Positions 13,560-26,624 of a stretch of DNA of 64,000 bases are shown here, piece by piece. The stretch is from Inia geoffrensis. Taxonomy: Eukaryota; Chordata; Mammalia; Artiodactyla; Iniidae. Numbering within the stretch: the stretch's first letter is position 1; each line of letters starts with the position of its first letter. The stretch lies in NCBI GenBank assembly GCA_036417435.1, contig CM070909.1:11626597-11690596 (forward strand), written 5' to 3'. The notes below the pieces were generated by a model. It had not been told where the DNA came from and made no database searches. It saw only the letters and a list, made by a program, of their open reading frames with translations. Position numbers and translations under genes: made by a program.

Positions 13560-15340
13560 GTCTGTCTCTACTTCACAGATGGTTGATGTGTCTCTTAAGT
13601 CTCTTTCAATCTCTACAGGTCTCCATTCATATCTTTTTTTGTGTACATGCTTGCACACTCTCTAGGTGTTTAAAAAAGAAGTTAGCCATAATTAGTATAA
13701 CTTTTCCCCTGTACGTGGTGTAACTTTTCTTTCCCCTTTGGTTGCTTTCAAAATTTTCTGTTTCTTCTTGGTTTTCAACAGTTCGACTCTGTGCCTGAAT
13801 GTAGCTTTCATTCTATTTATCCTGCTTGGCATTTGCCAAGCTTCTTGGATCTTTAAGCTTGTATATTGTTGTTGCTGTTGTTGTTAACGAAGTTGAGGAC
13901 AATCTGGCCATTATTTCTTCAATTTTGTTTTGTTTTGGCCCCATTCTTTCTGTTTTCTCCTCTTTTACAATGTTATAGTGACTATGAAGGAAAATCATCT
14001 TATTTTCTTCGATGACCACACAAGTACTTAGCATAGGGTATCACAGTCTCTAATTTGCTTTAAAATAATTCAGTTTTTAAAAATGTGTGTTGAGAGTGGG
14101 GGGGGGGGGGATACCAACCCACCTCTGTAAAAAAAAAAAGTTTTCACCTTCTCAAACTCCAATTACATTTCTTTTAGACCATCTAATATTGTTCCATAGG
14201 TCACTGAAGATCTATTTCTTTGCTTTCGATTTTTATTGATCCGTTTTCAAATTTACTAACCCTTTCTTCTGTTATCTCCCATCTGCTATTAAGTCTCTCC
14301 AGTCCAGTATTTCAAGTACTGTATTTTTCAGTTCAAAACCCTTTTTGATCGTTTCCATTTCTTTTCTGATAGTCTCCATCTGTTATCACTCATTATGACT
14401 ATCGTTTTAAGTGCTTGAACTTATTTCTAATAGCTACTTTGAAGTTCTCTTTTGCTCATTCCAACATCTAGATTATCTCCAGAGTCTACTTCTATTGACT
14501 GCCATTCCTCTTGAATATGGGTCACATCTTTCTGTTCCTTCACATGTCTAGAATATCTTTATTGGACACTGAATATTACATATAACATACTGTAGAGACT
14601 CTGGATTATGTTATATTCCTCTGAAGAGTGTCAATTTTTCTGCTAGCAAGCAGTTAAATAACTAGCCGGTCACTCTGAATTTGTGGAGGCTTGGTCTTAT
14701 ATTTGGTTAGGGAAGATTTATTTCAGTTTTGCCTTTAGCCCTCAGGCAAATCCCTTTGTCCTAGAGCATAGTCCTTACTCCTAAGCTGTGGCCATTCTGG
14801 GGTAATAAGCAGCCTGAGGTGTTTTCAGAGCCTTCCTTGATAGCCCCAACTCTGAACTCTGTCTCCAATACCATGGCCAGCAGCTGAGATTTCGTGTCTT
14901 TGAACTGTACAGCTGTTACCTTTCACTGAGCTCCTTGGAGTTCCCCCTGCACATTGCAGTTCAGGAGCACGTGTTAAGGATTTGAGGGAATTTTATGTGC
15001 CAGTTAGTGGCTGCTCCCACTGAGGGTCCCTCCTTTATGGAATTTGTTTTCTCAACTTTTTTGCCCTTCTGGCAGCTTCATACTCTACTCCCTGGCATCT
15101 CAAGCAACTTTCTGTTCTTTTTCTAGCTGCCTCACACTCCGTGGACTGGGAAGGACCCTCAGAGTGACAGCTGTATAAGTTTAGATTTTACTCTGGGCAG
15201 TTCCTTTCTTGCAAGAGTAAAATCCCCTTCAGTTTCCAGTACCCTCAATAACTTTATAAATATATTTTATCCAGATTTTATCATTGATATATGTAGGAAA
15301 GTTAGTCTGATACAAGCCACTCTGCCATTACTGAAACTGG
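13560..15340 (-). mobile_element. Ancient L1 5'-region-like DNA, antisense (tentative)
   Basis: Several phrases ('tattggacactgaatattac', 'gtagagactctggattatgt', 'tagcaagcagttaaataact') are ones I associate with the 5' part of old L1M elements read in antisense. T-rich on the + strand with stops in all frames. The G12 tract at 14099-14110 and an A11 tract sit inside it. Limits and family are uncertain. Confidence 0.4.
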
Positions 15341-15349
15341 AATCCCCTT

Positions 15350-15580
15350 CTCCTTTGAGAAAAATGGTAGCATACCATACATACTTCACCTTGCTTTTGC
15401 TCATCTAGCCATAGAGCCTAGAGATCAATCCTTAGCGAAATATTTAGTTATTCCTCATTCCATTTTATAGCTGCGTAGTCCTCCATCATTTAGAGATATA
15501 CCATCATTTGTTAAACCAGTCTCCCACTGATAGCTGTTCCAATGTTGAAGCACTTTTAAATTCGTGGCAGCATGTTATAT
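15350..15580 (-). mobile_element. Old L1 3' fragment, antisense
   Basis: 'cttcaccttgcttttgctca', 'ttcctcattccattttatag', and 'ttgttaaaccagtctcccac' follow the order of the common L1M 3' region in antisense. It is diverged, with no tail or duplication visible. Confidence 0.5.
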
Positions 15581-16086
15581 AGTGGTTACAAAATAAGCCC
15601 TTTGCCTTCAGGCAGATGATCTTTTAATTATCATGAACAGTATTTCTTCTGTTCAGTGTCTCATATGATTTGTGAGACCTAGTGGAGTCCCCATTTTCCT
15701 GTTAACCCTATATAAAACTTGAAGAAACCACCGCCTTTGTCTCTGTGTACTAACCCTATCAGATTCCCAGATCGCCTTTATATGGTCTTCATATAGATGT
15801 TGTCGTAATGGATAAAGGAGATATCTTTGACTTGCTTTACTTAGAACCATGGACAGGTCTTTGACCGGAACAGGGACCTGCAAGTATGCACATCCTTTTG
15901 GTGAGACAGCTCTGGGAAGAGATGTGGCCAGAGAAACCTCATTAAGATGCGTGTGAGGCCCTGGAGAAAACTCCATTTTTGTAGGCATTTTTGTCCTTCC
16001 AACCCTTAGCAGGACTTCTGAGGCCACGTACGTGCTGGTCCCCCCCTCAACCCAGCCCATGGAGCTACTTCTGCTGCTGAGCTGTG

Positions 16087-16392
16087 TATACTTTTTATAT
16101 ATATATAAATTTATTTATTTTTGGCTCACACAGGCTTTCTCTAGTTGCAGAGAGCAGGGGCTGGCTACTCTTCATTGCGGTGCGCGTGCTTCTCATTGCG
16201 GTGGCTTCTCTTGTTGCGGAGCACGTGCTCTAGGTGTGCAGGCTTCCGTAGTTGTGGCACACAGGCTTCAGTAGTTGTGGCTCGCGGGCTTAGTTGCTCT
16301 GCGGCTTGTGGGATCTTCCCGGATCAGGGATCGAACCCGTGTCCCCTGCATTGGCGGGCGGGTTCTTAACCACTGTGCCACCAGGGAAGTCC
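16087..16392 (-). mobile_element. Long CHR-2-type SINE, antisense
   Basis: A TA-rich tail at 16090-16125, 'ggctttctctagttgcagag', an inverted B box near 16330 and the terminal 'gccaccagggaagtcc'. A 10-bp target-site duplication, ctgagctgtg, is at 16077-16086 and 16393-16402. Confidence 0.9.
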
Positions 16393-16617
16393 CTGAGCTG
16401 TGGACACTTCTGATGTCGTCCTCCCTCAGATGTCTCCAGCTTGAAAGTTCAGGTGGGCTGGGGTGGAGGTGTTGTCAGGGGTCCATCCCTCCTTTTTCTT
16501 ACTTAACTCTACCTGTCTGGCTGTGCACTCAGAAACAAAATGATCCTCAATGTTCTCTCAAGTACAAGATTGTTATTATGTAAATTAGGCCCACTGTGCG
16601 TGCTTAGAGCAGGTTTT

Positions 16618-16826
16618 TTGGGAGGTGTTTTTTGGCAGTACGCGGGCCTCTCACCGTTGCGGCCTCTCCCGTTGCGGAGCACAGGCTCCGGACGCGCAGG
16701 CTCAGCGGCCATGGCTCACGGGCCCAGCCGCTGTGCGGCACGTGGGATCTTCCCAGACCAGGGCACGAACCCTTGTTCCCTGCATCGGCAGGCGGACTCG
16801 CAACCACTGCGCCACCAGGGAAGCCC
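16618..16826 (-). mobile_element. Short CpG-rich cetacean CHR SINE, antisense
   Basis: Contains 'cagtacgcgggcctctcacc', 'ctccggacgcgcaggctcag' and terminal 'gccaccagggaagccc'. A perfect 13-bp duplication, tagagcaggtttt, flanks it at 16605-16617 and 16827-16839. The antisense A tail is short and interrupted by G. It lies 226 bp from the preceding SINE in the same orientation. Confidence 0.88.
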
Positions 16827-16904
16827 TAGAGCAGGTTTTGATGTGACTTTCCCCCCTAGTTTCTACATAGCAGAGAAGTAGATATTCTAATGGGTACATA
16901 AGGT

Positions 16905-17115
16905 GCTAGAATCTTACTGGAATCTAACTGGCTGGGTGACCTTGGGTAAGTTGCTTAACTTGTTTATGCCTCCATTTTCTCTCCTGTTAAACAGGAGTAA
17001 TAGTAGTTAGTATCTTCTGCTTAGGTGTGTTATAAATTTTAAACAATATAATCCAGTACGTAGGATACATAGTAATTACTTTATTATTATCATCATCATT
17101 ATCATTAATACCAAC
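16905..17115 (+). mobile_element. MIR SINE fragment
   Basis: Sense MIR text: 'ggctgggtgaccttgggtaa', 'gttgcttaacttgtttatgc', then a TTA/TCA-rich 3' end. Diverged and lacking the 5' head. Confidence 0.65.
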
Positions 17116-17360
17116 AACTCCTGGAGGTAGAGAATATGAAAGTTGGGTTATGAAAAGTCAGTGAAAGCATTTAGAGAAAAACCCTTAAGGACCCCAAAAG
17201 CCATGTCGAAGAGTCGAGTTACTAAAAGATAAAGAATGAACGTGTGGCTTCCTTGTGTTTATAAGCCACTAGTAGGTGATTAATGGAATGTTTGTAGACG
17301 TTTTTTGCTTGTCCACTGGCAGGAAAAGAATTTCGAGTATGTGCACTTGAATTTTTTTAA

Positions 17361-18056
<696 letters not shown>

Positions 18057-20749
18057 TGAGCGCTGCCCTTGCCGCACTCCAGCCTCGAGCGTCCTTGGAG
18101 CCTCACGCTGTCCCAGTTAGGTGCCCTCCCAGGCTCTGGGAGGCCAAGTGGAGGCTTCTGCCTGCAGGAGGCGAAATCCTTAATGGGCTAGTTAATGAGC
18201 CACGGGGCTGGAGGAGTTATGCAGCTCGGAAGTGTTAAGAAACAAACGTCCTCCATCCAGCTTACAAAGAGGGTCACATCAGAATCGTGGCTGAGCAAAA
18301 ACATTTGAAATCAAAGGTTTGTGAGCATGCTAATGGCCCTGTCCCGAAGTTTCCAGCGGCTAATTAACGAGCAGACGCAGCATAAAGAACCTTTGTCTCA
18401 GATGCAGGCTTGTAATTCCATCCTCTGCAGAGAAACTCCACGTAGCCTTCACCTTGGGAGGGGGTAGGAGAGAAAAGCAGGATTAGGGTGTTGGAGTCTG
18501 GTGCTGCTGTGTCATCTGGACAGAGGAAACCACTCCCGAATTCTTTCCCTTCTATGCTGACGAGCCCAAATTTACTCCCCTAAGACGAGAAACCAGTGGA
18601 AACCAGTGGAAAAAAATCAGCACATTGTCTTTTTGCTAGCCCGCCCATAATTTACATGAAGTCATCCTCCAGAAGCTTATTACCCTCTACCCTCTTGGCG
18701 AAGTTAACTCTTCTCCTAGAGCTTCCCTCCATTCACGAGACGTTTTTGGAGCACCTGCTGTGCACAGATAAATGCACTGGGAAGTAGGGGACACGGAGCT
18801 GATATAACACTTATTATTTCCTCAAGGGATTTAAATTTTACCAGGAGGGACAGATGTGAAAACCACTAAGCTCCAAGGCAGAAGGAAATAAGCCCTCTGC
18901 CCCGTCCAGTCAATGCGCAAGCATTTATTGAGTACCTACTGTATGCGAGGATAATTCAGTGCCGTGGAAGCAGCGCAGAGAGAAGGGGTATTTTGACTGG
19001 AGGAACTGAGGAAGGGCGGTAGCTCGACGCTGAAGGTGATTGTGGGTCCAGTAATGGGAGGGAGACACGGAGACAGGAGAGAGGTCAGACCTGTTCAGGG
19101 AAAGGTGAGTCGTGCCCCTTCCTCCTTGGGCGGATGCCGCAGGAGCGAGATCCAGCCGAAGCTCGGGCTGGAACAGTGCTCACGACACCATGACGACACG
19201 GGCCCTAAGGCTGCTTTACTTCTGCCTTGACTCGTCCCTTTTTTATTTAAGTCATTTGTTTCTAAATTCTTCTCTGGTCCCAAGGGCACCTCCAATGCCA
19301 CCTTAATTTTATGATTATAAATAACTTACATAAGGAGCGTTGAATCAAGAAAATCAAATGGCCAAGAACTATGACGTGTTTCAAAAACACTATGAAAAAT
19401 GAAATGATGTATGCTTGGAACGTGATCCCAGAGCATCCCACAGGATTGGGAGTGAGGAACGGGGTTGGGGGGGTGGTGTACGTAAAATGTTAGTCACAAG
19501 CTGATGGCTGTATGGCTGGGTGTTGGGTGCACCGGGGTTTACATTATTGTTCCGTCTACTTTTACATAAGGGTTTTTTTTAATAGTGGAAAAAAGAGAAA
19601 CTATGAAAAGAAAGGACGGGGATAAGGTAGCAAAGAGCTTATTGTGGCAAAGCATGTGCACTTCCCCAGATAACTGGGGAAAGAGGAAGGGGCCAGCAGT
19701 GTATGCCTGTGAATGATATAAATGACCTGTCTCGGACTTTCTAGGCTTTCTTTCTTGTCTGTATATGCCCTGCTTGTTTCTCGCATGGTCTGCGCAACAG
19801 TTCTGGACATTTTGTGGATACTTTCTACTTGTTTGTAATCCTCAGGACAGCTCTTCGAGGTAGCCTGTCATTGCTCTATCCATTTTATATGGAAGGGTCA
19901 TTTACAGCGGAAACCACAGAGGAAACTGAACGGCAGAGAAGCAGAGGTCACATAGGGGCTGGCGGATGAGGCTGCAGGACAGCCCTTGCCGCGCCGTTGG
20001 CTACTATCTCTTGGGCTGCCCTGGCTACCCCTGCACGCCTAATCACGATCTGTCTTGTCCACCTCGTCCGTGACGCTGTCTTTGCCACAGACTTCTTAGG
20101 AATCCGAGATCAGCCCCATGTATCAAGTTAAATTGTTTAGGCTTAGAGCTGCTTTTCCCTTGTTTAGTAGGTCTGGAAATTTTTTCATATGGCTTTCTTA
20201 AAAACTGTGCTACTCTATTGGTATATTCAAAAGTTCCATAATCTCCACACGTCTGTATTCACTAATTTAACCAGATCCGGGATTAGCTAATGTAACCAAA
20301 AGGCACCGTTTTTCTCAAGGGTGAAACGAGAGAGAAGTCTACGATCTGACATTTAGTCTTGATACTGTGACCCTCTGAACAGTGCTCATCACAGTTCCGG
20401 GCTTGTTTCTCATTTGGGGTGTCCCTGTCTCACCACTCCAACCCTTTGGGTGTCTTTTTGGACTACTGGAAGTCGAATTCATTGGGTGATTCATATGTAC
20501 AATGTAAAGTTCTGTCATTACTGAACAGCCATAAAAGTCCTTCAGATCTCTCTAAAGCGGCTTTCATATGGGAAAACGTAGCTTTTCAAATGAGCCCAGA
20601 GGGCCCTGAAGGTGCTGCTATGTGTCACACTGACAAATACCATAGTTGGAGGATATGGATAAGAACACTACTGATGCATGTGGATCAAAAAGTAAATCAC
20701 GCATCATTTGCTCAGGTACTCCTGGGTGTGTGCCTTTGGACACCTTCTG

Positions 20750-21010
20750 TGTTTACAGCACTGTTCTGCATTCATGGGGGTGGAGTGTTCCAGGAGATGT
20801 AAGACACAGTCTTCGTCATGAAAGAGCTGTAGACAATGAGCTACAAGTGCAGCTTGTGGTGTCTTCCGAGGACTCCGATTAAGTGCTGTAGGAGGTTGGA
20901 GTAGAGGTGTCAGGAAGGCTTCATGGAGGGGCTGGCTTTTAGCTGGGCTTAGATGAATGCTTAGAATATGGACAAGTGGAGATTAAAGAAAAAGAGGTCA
21001 TTCCAGATGG
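20750..21010 (+). repeat. L2-like fragment (tentative)
   Basis: Phrases such as 'caggaaggcttcatggaggg' and 'tagctgggcttagatgaatg' recall L2-derived DNA. The resemblance is partial. A 127-codon open frame at 20419-20802 overlaps the start and has no recognisable protein features. Confidence 0.3.
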
Positions 21011-21856
21011 AGAAAACCCCCAAACAACCTAAGGCCTAGTATATTTGTTCTATTTCAGATAGAAATGTAAAGTCAAGAATGCAGGTTCATTTAAAAAATC
21101 CACCATATTTTAGCAATTCTTTCTTTTTTTCACACTTCAATACCTATGAAATTGGGAGGCATCACACAATTAAGAGGTCCCATGCAAAGTTATGATAGTT
21201 CACTTAGGTATTTAACCTGGCGGAAGAAGTAAAATATTCAATAAAAGAAATCCAGGAGGTAGTTGACAGTTTAAATACAAACCACAAATTAGATCAATTG
21301 AAACAGAAACATATAGCTTATTTTGAAAGGTGTTGCTTATTTTTCAAACAATGAGAAGGACTGTTGTTGAGTTTAACAAGCTGCAAGGGCTGGCATTTGT
21401 GGGAGAGAGTTTAACATAGGACAGAGTGAGAGAAGATTCCTGGGTTCTGTTTTTTTATTGAACAGCCAGTGGTATGTGCAACACTGAGCAAGTTGCTTCT
21501 TTCTGTGCTCTTTTCTATTTACTGTCCTCAGGTAAAGGATTGCTTGGTGGCAGGGGGATGGGGGAGCATCTGTCACCTCCTAACATTTTCTCAGCCCACA
21601 AACGTTTTACTGGCCTGTGTCTCGCCAACCTGTTTCATAGCCAAAGAGTGGTACTGGCAGTGAGCGCCGTAAATTGAAGAAGGGTAGCCCAGGTGATGCC
21701 GTGTTTTCAGTATACGTTGAAAATAACTCTTAGAACTTGGTGATCTCAAAGCTAGAAGGGTCTTTTACAGATGAAGACACGTCCAGGGTTCAGCCTCTAG
21801 CTTCAACCACTGTTCTTTCCAGCACACTTGTTTCCTTGGGACCGGGAACTGGAAAT

Positions 21857-22037
21857 GCAGGCCTGTGGGCCAAATCAGCCACCGCCTGTTTTTGTAAATC
21901 AAATTTCACTGGCACACGGCCACACCCACTCACTCAGTATTGTCTGTGGCTGCCTTGGCAGGGTTGAGGAGTTGCAGCAGAGATTGGACTAAAATATTTA
22001 CTGATTGGCCTTTTACAGAAAAAGTCCACCGCTCCCT
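21857..22037 (-). mobile_element. hAT-type non-autonomous DNA transposon remnant
   Basis: Contains 'gtgggccaaatcagccaccg', 'cacggccacacccactcact', 'ctaaaatatttactgattgg' and 'cttttacagaaaaagtccac'. This order matches a common mammalian hAT-Charlie-group MITE read in antisense. Terminal repeats are degraded and the exact family was not determined. Confidence 0.55.
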
Positions 22038-23385
22038 GTTCTCCGCGACTGTCTGCTTGTATGTTCAGGCGGCTTTGGAGTCACAGGTGTAGAAAATGCC
22101 GTCCCTGCTCTCAGGGAATGACTCGCACCTCAGAGAATGAGGCACGCCTAAGACGCGGAGGGAACAATGGCGAGTGATGTAGGAAGGAGCGGAGTTCTAG
22201 ATGGCAGGCTGAGGGCCGAGTAGCCCAGAGTAGTTACAATAACATCATTAACGTAAGTAAAATACAGCTGAGGAAAATAAAGTGTAGCTCTGCATACTTG
22301 AACTATGTAAAGATTATTCGTTCAAAAATTAACACGTATCTCCGTGTGCCAGGCATTCTTCTAGGTGATAGGGTGCAGCATCTCTAAATGCCAAATGTTG
22401 TGTCTTTGCTGGCACAAGGCAATAATCCCTCTTACTTTATGCCGTCAGACAAACTAAGCTCCCTGCTTTGGTTTTCACTATATAGACAGCTCAGTTTTAA
22501 AAGAAAAAAATTGAAGTCATTTTGGCTTTCTCTTAAACTCCTTCAATTCCGTTAAAACCTGAGTTACCAGACTTCCTATCTGCGTGTCCCTTCCTTGGAC
22601 TTAATCCAAAAATCTGCTAAAGGGTGGAAGATTCATTGGCAACCTGGTTTATAATCCACTCGTAGCCGTTCATCTGCTCCACAGAAGTGCGGACTTTAAG
22701 AGGTCTGTACAGACTTGGTTGTTCCAAGTCCACGGACCATCCAGAAAGGGAGTATTTCTCCTCTTGTGCTCATCTCACAACTCTTGCCTAAGTCTCTTGA
22801 TTTTCTTTGCGAACGTGAACTTCCTCACGGTCTGTGAGGATATCATTGGTGAGTTGATCTTAAAGCAGATAAAACAGAATCCCACACCCCACCCCCAGAC
22901 CCTGTACCCTTCACTTGCAACCCTCTGATAACACTTGGGCCGGCAATCTTTCAGATCCTCAAAGAGACTTAAAAAAATATATGTGTATTATCTCTCAGGG
23001 TTACATTTTTAATAGAAACAAAAATTCAATCCTGGGAGCCTCTGATCTGACATCGGATGCAGGCACCTAGGCCTGAGACTCCAGGGCCAGCAGCTAGCTA
23101 GGGGCTCACCCTCAGGGCTCCCAGGCCGGGGGGAGTCACACTGCACCCTGCCCCCTTGTCTCCATCTCTGCTTCTTTCCCAGTGGTATCTGATGGTGACA
23201 TTGCTTCCAGTGAGGCACGTGGACTTTTATTTTCTTGTATAAATGAGCCTCAGGAGCAGCCCTGCAGGGAAGAAGACATCATAAAAGAGAAGCCTCAATG
23301 GACTGTGTGAAAGTGATGGAGGGCAGTGTCATCCCCAGGCCTTTGCAGTAAGGTGTGGCGGTGTGCATGCGTGTGTGCGCCTCTG

Positions 23386-23405
23386 CACACACACACACGC
23401 GCGTG
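23386..23405. repeat. CA/CG dinucleotide repeat
   Basis: A short (CA)n tract passing into cgcgcg, preceded by gtgtgtgcg-type DNA from about 23364. It is a potential Z-DNA-forming microsatellite of modest length. Confidence 0.7.
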
Positions 23406-23594
23406 TAAATATTGTGTTTGGAAAAAGGGACAGGATCGTGGGATGTCTCCGTAAGCCAAGGGGGCTCGGGGTTTTAGGACTAGCTGGCGGAGCTGTGTCC
23501 TCCCATGCTATCTCAGGCAGAGAACCCTCTATGGCTCCCGGCCCAGGCCCTTCATCCACAGCCGGCGGGAGCGTTCCTGAGGTAGCACTGTGGG

Positions 23595-23790
23595 CATGTG
23601 GGAGAGCATGGACTCGGGAGTCAACAGGATTAGAATCTAGCCCTTGTCTCCCAAGCAGAGGTATTTAAGGTCCCTGAAGCCTGGTTTCTTTACCCATAAT
23701 AATGATAATACTAATACTCATTTCTGGGCACTTCTGAGCACTAAAGAGACAATATGCAAACATTAGCACAAGCAGGGTAATTTCTAAGCC
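23595..23790 (+). mobile_element. MIR-like SINE fragment
   Basis: 'gagagcatggactcgggagt', 'ggattagaatctagcccttg', 'taataatgataatactaata' run in MIR order. It is strongly diverged. Confidence 0.5.
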
Positions 23791-24807
23791 TTAGTTAGTG
23801 TTCCTCCTGTGCGCCATTTCTCTTTGCTCTGCCCCAGGGCTGCAGAGAGGAGAGCAGTGGTTATGGCCGGCACCATTGCCCACCGGAGCGGGTGCAGGGC
23901 CTTAACCCAGAAGGCCTGTGTCTGGGCATTTGTTCTAAGTGTTGTTGGCCTGCAAAGTGCACCCCTTCAGGGAACCCTAGTTTCCCTACTGCCTTGGAGA
24001 TGAACTTCTTCACTCCCTCTCACCTCCTCTGAGGCTTTGCCCGCCGTCTGTATTTGGAGGAGATGGAGGGGACCCTTGGAGGGGACAGAGTCCTTCACCC
24101 CGGCGGGAATATCCCAAGGTGCCAGGCTTCTCACACTCTGGCTGAGTCACTGCACTTTATTTTTCATTGTGAGCCACTGAGAAATCAAGAAGAGAAGGAA
24201 AGTTTCAGGACAGCTTTTTTAAAAGATATAAAACAGTACCAGCACGGTAACTGGCTAGAAAATAATAGAAGGGGACTGAGGAGACTGGAAATTCCAGTTT
24301 GTTTACGGGCCTGCATTTCTGTACCAGCGTCCCTATGTCCCAGCCGTCCCTGGCTGCAAATTCCCAGGCTGCCTCCACGCCTGAGGGAGGAGGGGTAATT
24401 CTTACTGGGTTTTAGCTGGGGGCTTGATCTCTGCACTTCCCGGCCTCGCTCCACACCTCCTGCAACCAAAGGTGAAGAGGTTCAGCGGTGTTTGTTCGCA
24501 GCTGCAGCCCCTCTGCCCCCAACGAAGCCAGGAAGCGAAGATCTGTATTCTCTGCCTCAGCCTCTCCCTGTCCCGGCTTGCTGCTGTGCACATATGGCTT
24601 CTGTTTCCTAAGCCACAGCAAAGCACAAGCAAGCAGCCATTGTAGACACACCTCTGCGTATCAACACAGGGTTGGCTGCACTGGATTTATCAGCTCTTCT
24701 GCTTCTAGGTAATGGCTGATCTAGAATTGAGGAGGGAAACAGAAAAAACAAGAAAAAAACCCTGCAGATAGCCCCCCCTGCATGTTGTAAAACCCGTGCT
24801 TCCATAG

Positions 24808-25030
24808 CAGGGTTTCTCAAGCTGGGCGCTTTTGATATTTGGGCCAAATAATTCTTCGTTGCCGGGGAGGAGTTCTTTTGTGCATTGTAAGATTTTTAGC
24901 AGCATCCCTGGCCTCTACTCACTGGATGCTAATAGCATCCTCCACCCCAGTTGTGACAACCAAAATTGTCACAGACATTGTAGAACACCACCACCTAGGA
25001 GGCAAGACTGCCCCCAGTTTAGAACCACTG
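24808..25030 (-). mobile_element. MER20-like hAT element
   Basis: A 223-bp unit from 'cagggtttctcaagctgggc' to 'tttagaaccactg'. The ends are imperfect inverted repeats (CAGgGTTTCTcaa versus ttaGAACCACTG). The interior ('gatgctaatagcatcctcca', 'caaaattgtcacagacattg') fits the recalled MER20 consensus, whose length is close to 219 bp. The expected 8-bp duplication is too decayed to confirm. Some MER20 copies act as regulatory elements elsewhere; nothing here shows that this one does. Confidence 0.6.
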
Positions 25031-26550
25031 CTATAAAGCGGAGAAGCAACTTTTTATTTTGGGGTGTTACTGACCCATTTTGTTGCTGAACCTGAAATAA
25101 ATTTATTAGTTTTTCATAATAAATTTAAAGCAATGAAACAGGAACTCTAGGCCTCTCCTTGTTGGTGATGATATCCACAGAACTCCAGTTTACAGACCTT
25201 CATTTAAAATTCCATTTGGGCAGTTAAAACAACAAAAAATTTCTTTCTTAGATGCTTTCCTGAAATTTGAATTTCGGGAAATTCAAATAACTTGTCAATA
25301 ACTGGACTTGCCCACTCAGGTCTTTTAAACATCAGTTTTGTCTAGCAGGGTTTTCTAGGTTTTGTTTTTTTTTTTTCCCTTTAGAGACCATGTTGGTTAT
25401 GTGTGAATTGTCCATCTTTTTACAGTCTCTGCTCAATAAGCTTGTACAAGGAGTCTCCGGTAAGAGACTGGTGTGGGAGGGAAAGTATTTCTGCCTAACC
25501 ACAGGAAGGGATATATTTTTTTTTTAACAATGCCTTTTAACTGTGGATGCCCAGCGTATCTCACCCAGCAGGAAAGAGAGAGAACTCTCTTTCTGCAATT
25601 GGAAAATAACACTTCACTCGAGCTAATAAACCCTTTCATGGGCTTCCTCTCATGGAAGAGACAATCCAAATCATGAACATTTGTTTAAAATTCCCACGTG
25701 CCTTGACAGAGAAGGCCCTTTAGTTTAAGACACATGCAGCTAAAATTAGTGACGACCTTGTGATAGAAGATATTTTTCACATGCATGTTCAAGTGTTTTG
25801 TAATGGGATGAACTTTTGGTGCATTTTATTATATAGTATTAAGCATTTTTATCAATGATCAGAAAACACTGTTTCTGTGCAGACACGGATGGATTTTTGA
25901 CCAAGCTGAAAAACTGCTGGTGGGTCATGGCAACAGCCTCCAGAGGACCTAGGAACTAAAAAGCATCTGCCTTTTATTTAACTAAAATCTTAAAAAACAA
26001 AAATAACTCAGATGGCTTGAACTTCGATTGTAAAAAAAAGAAGAAAAAGTTGCGTGGTCAGGCAGTTTTCTTTTTTTTATCATCTGGCATCATTTTTAAC
26101 TAAAGAAACGAAAGAATCAATAGTGTTATAAAAAGCCACTTATACTGTGAGCTTGAAACAACTACTTTATGCCACAAAATTCCTGTTGCTACCTCTGTTA
26201 GTGACTGAGTAATTCAGTATGTCTTGAATGTCAATACATTTTTATTACTCAGCTAAAGTTGGCTTCGCTGGATTAATTGTCATTTAAAATGATCAATTGG
26301 CCCCTTGTTTGGGGTTATTTTCACATTGATGAAAGGGAAAAGTTTGCAAGATACAAGTGTTCCTGCAACTCGTAGGTAACGTCTGTTCTTTGGTAAGCCC
26401 TGCCCTTCATTTACCAACCAACCAAACACGGATCACATTCTAGATTTTTTTTCAGTAAACGATCTACGACATAAAGGTCTCAGTCCGATGCCTCAGAAGA
26501 ACCAACATGGTAGGTACCCGGCGCTGGTTAAGCCCTTACTTTGAGAAACG

Positions 26551-26624
26551 GTAAAATGGTTTGAAATGGAGACCATTTTTTAAGTGCGAACCAACGGAAA
26601 ATGGTTCGCACTTCACCATTTTAT
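26551..26624 (+). repeat. Nested inverted repeats (hairpin-forming)
   Basis: A perfect 12-bp inverted repeat, aagtgcgaacca (26582-26593) and tggttcgcactt (26602-26613), encloses an 8-nt loop. Around it the motif aaaatggt/accatttt occurs at 26553, 26572 and 26615, so an outer stem (taaaatggt with accatttta) or an alternative left hairpin can form. It may be the relic of a MITE or a structured element; I cannot assign a family. Confidence 0.7.

Noticed and set aside
15653..16060. 135-codon antisense frame in intron 4
   Set aside because: Unrecognised composition, abuts a SINE, no start or splice support; most likely chance.
20419..20802. 127-codon open frame in intron 5
   Set aside because: No recognisable domain, no splice context considered convincing, and the end overlaps L2-like DNA.
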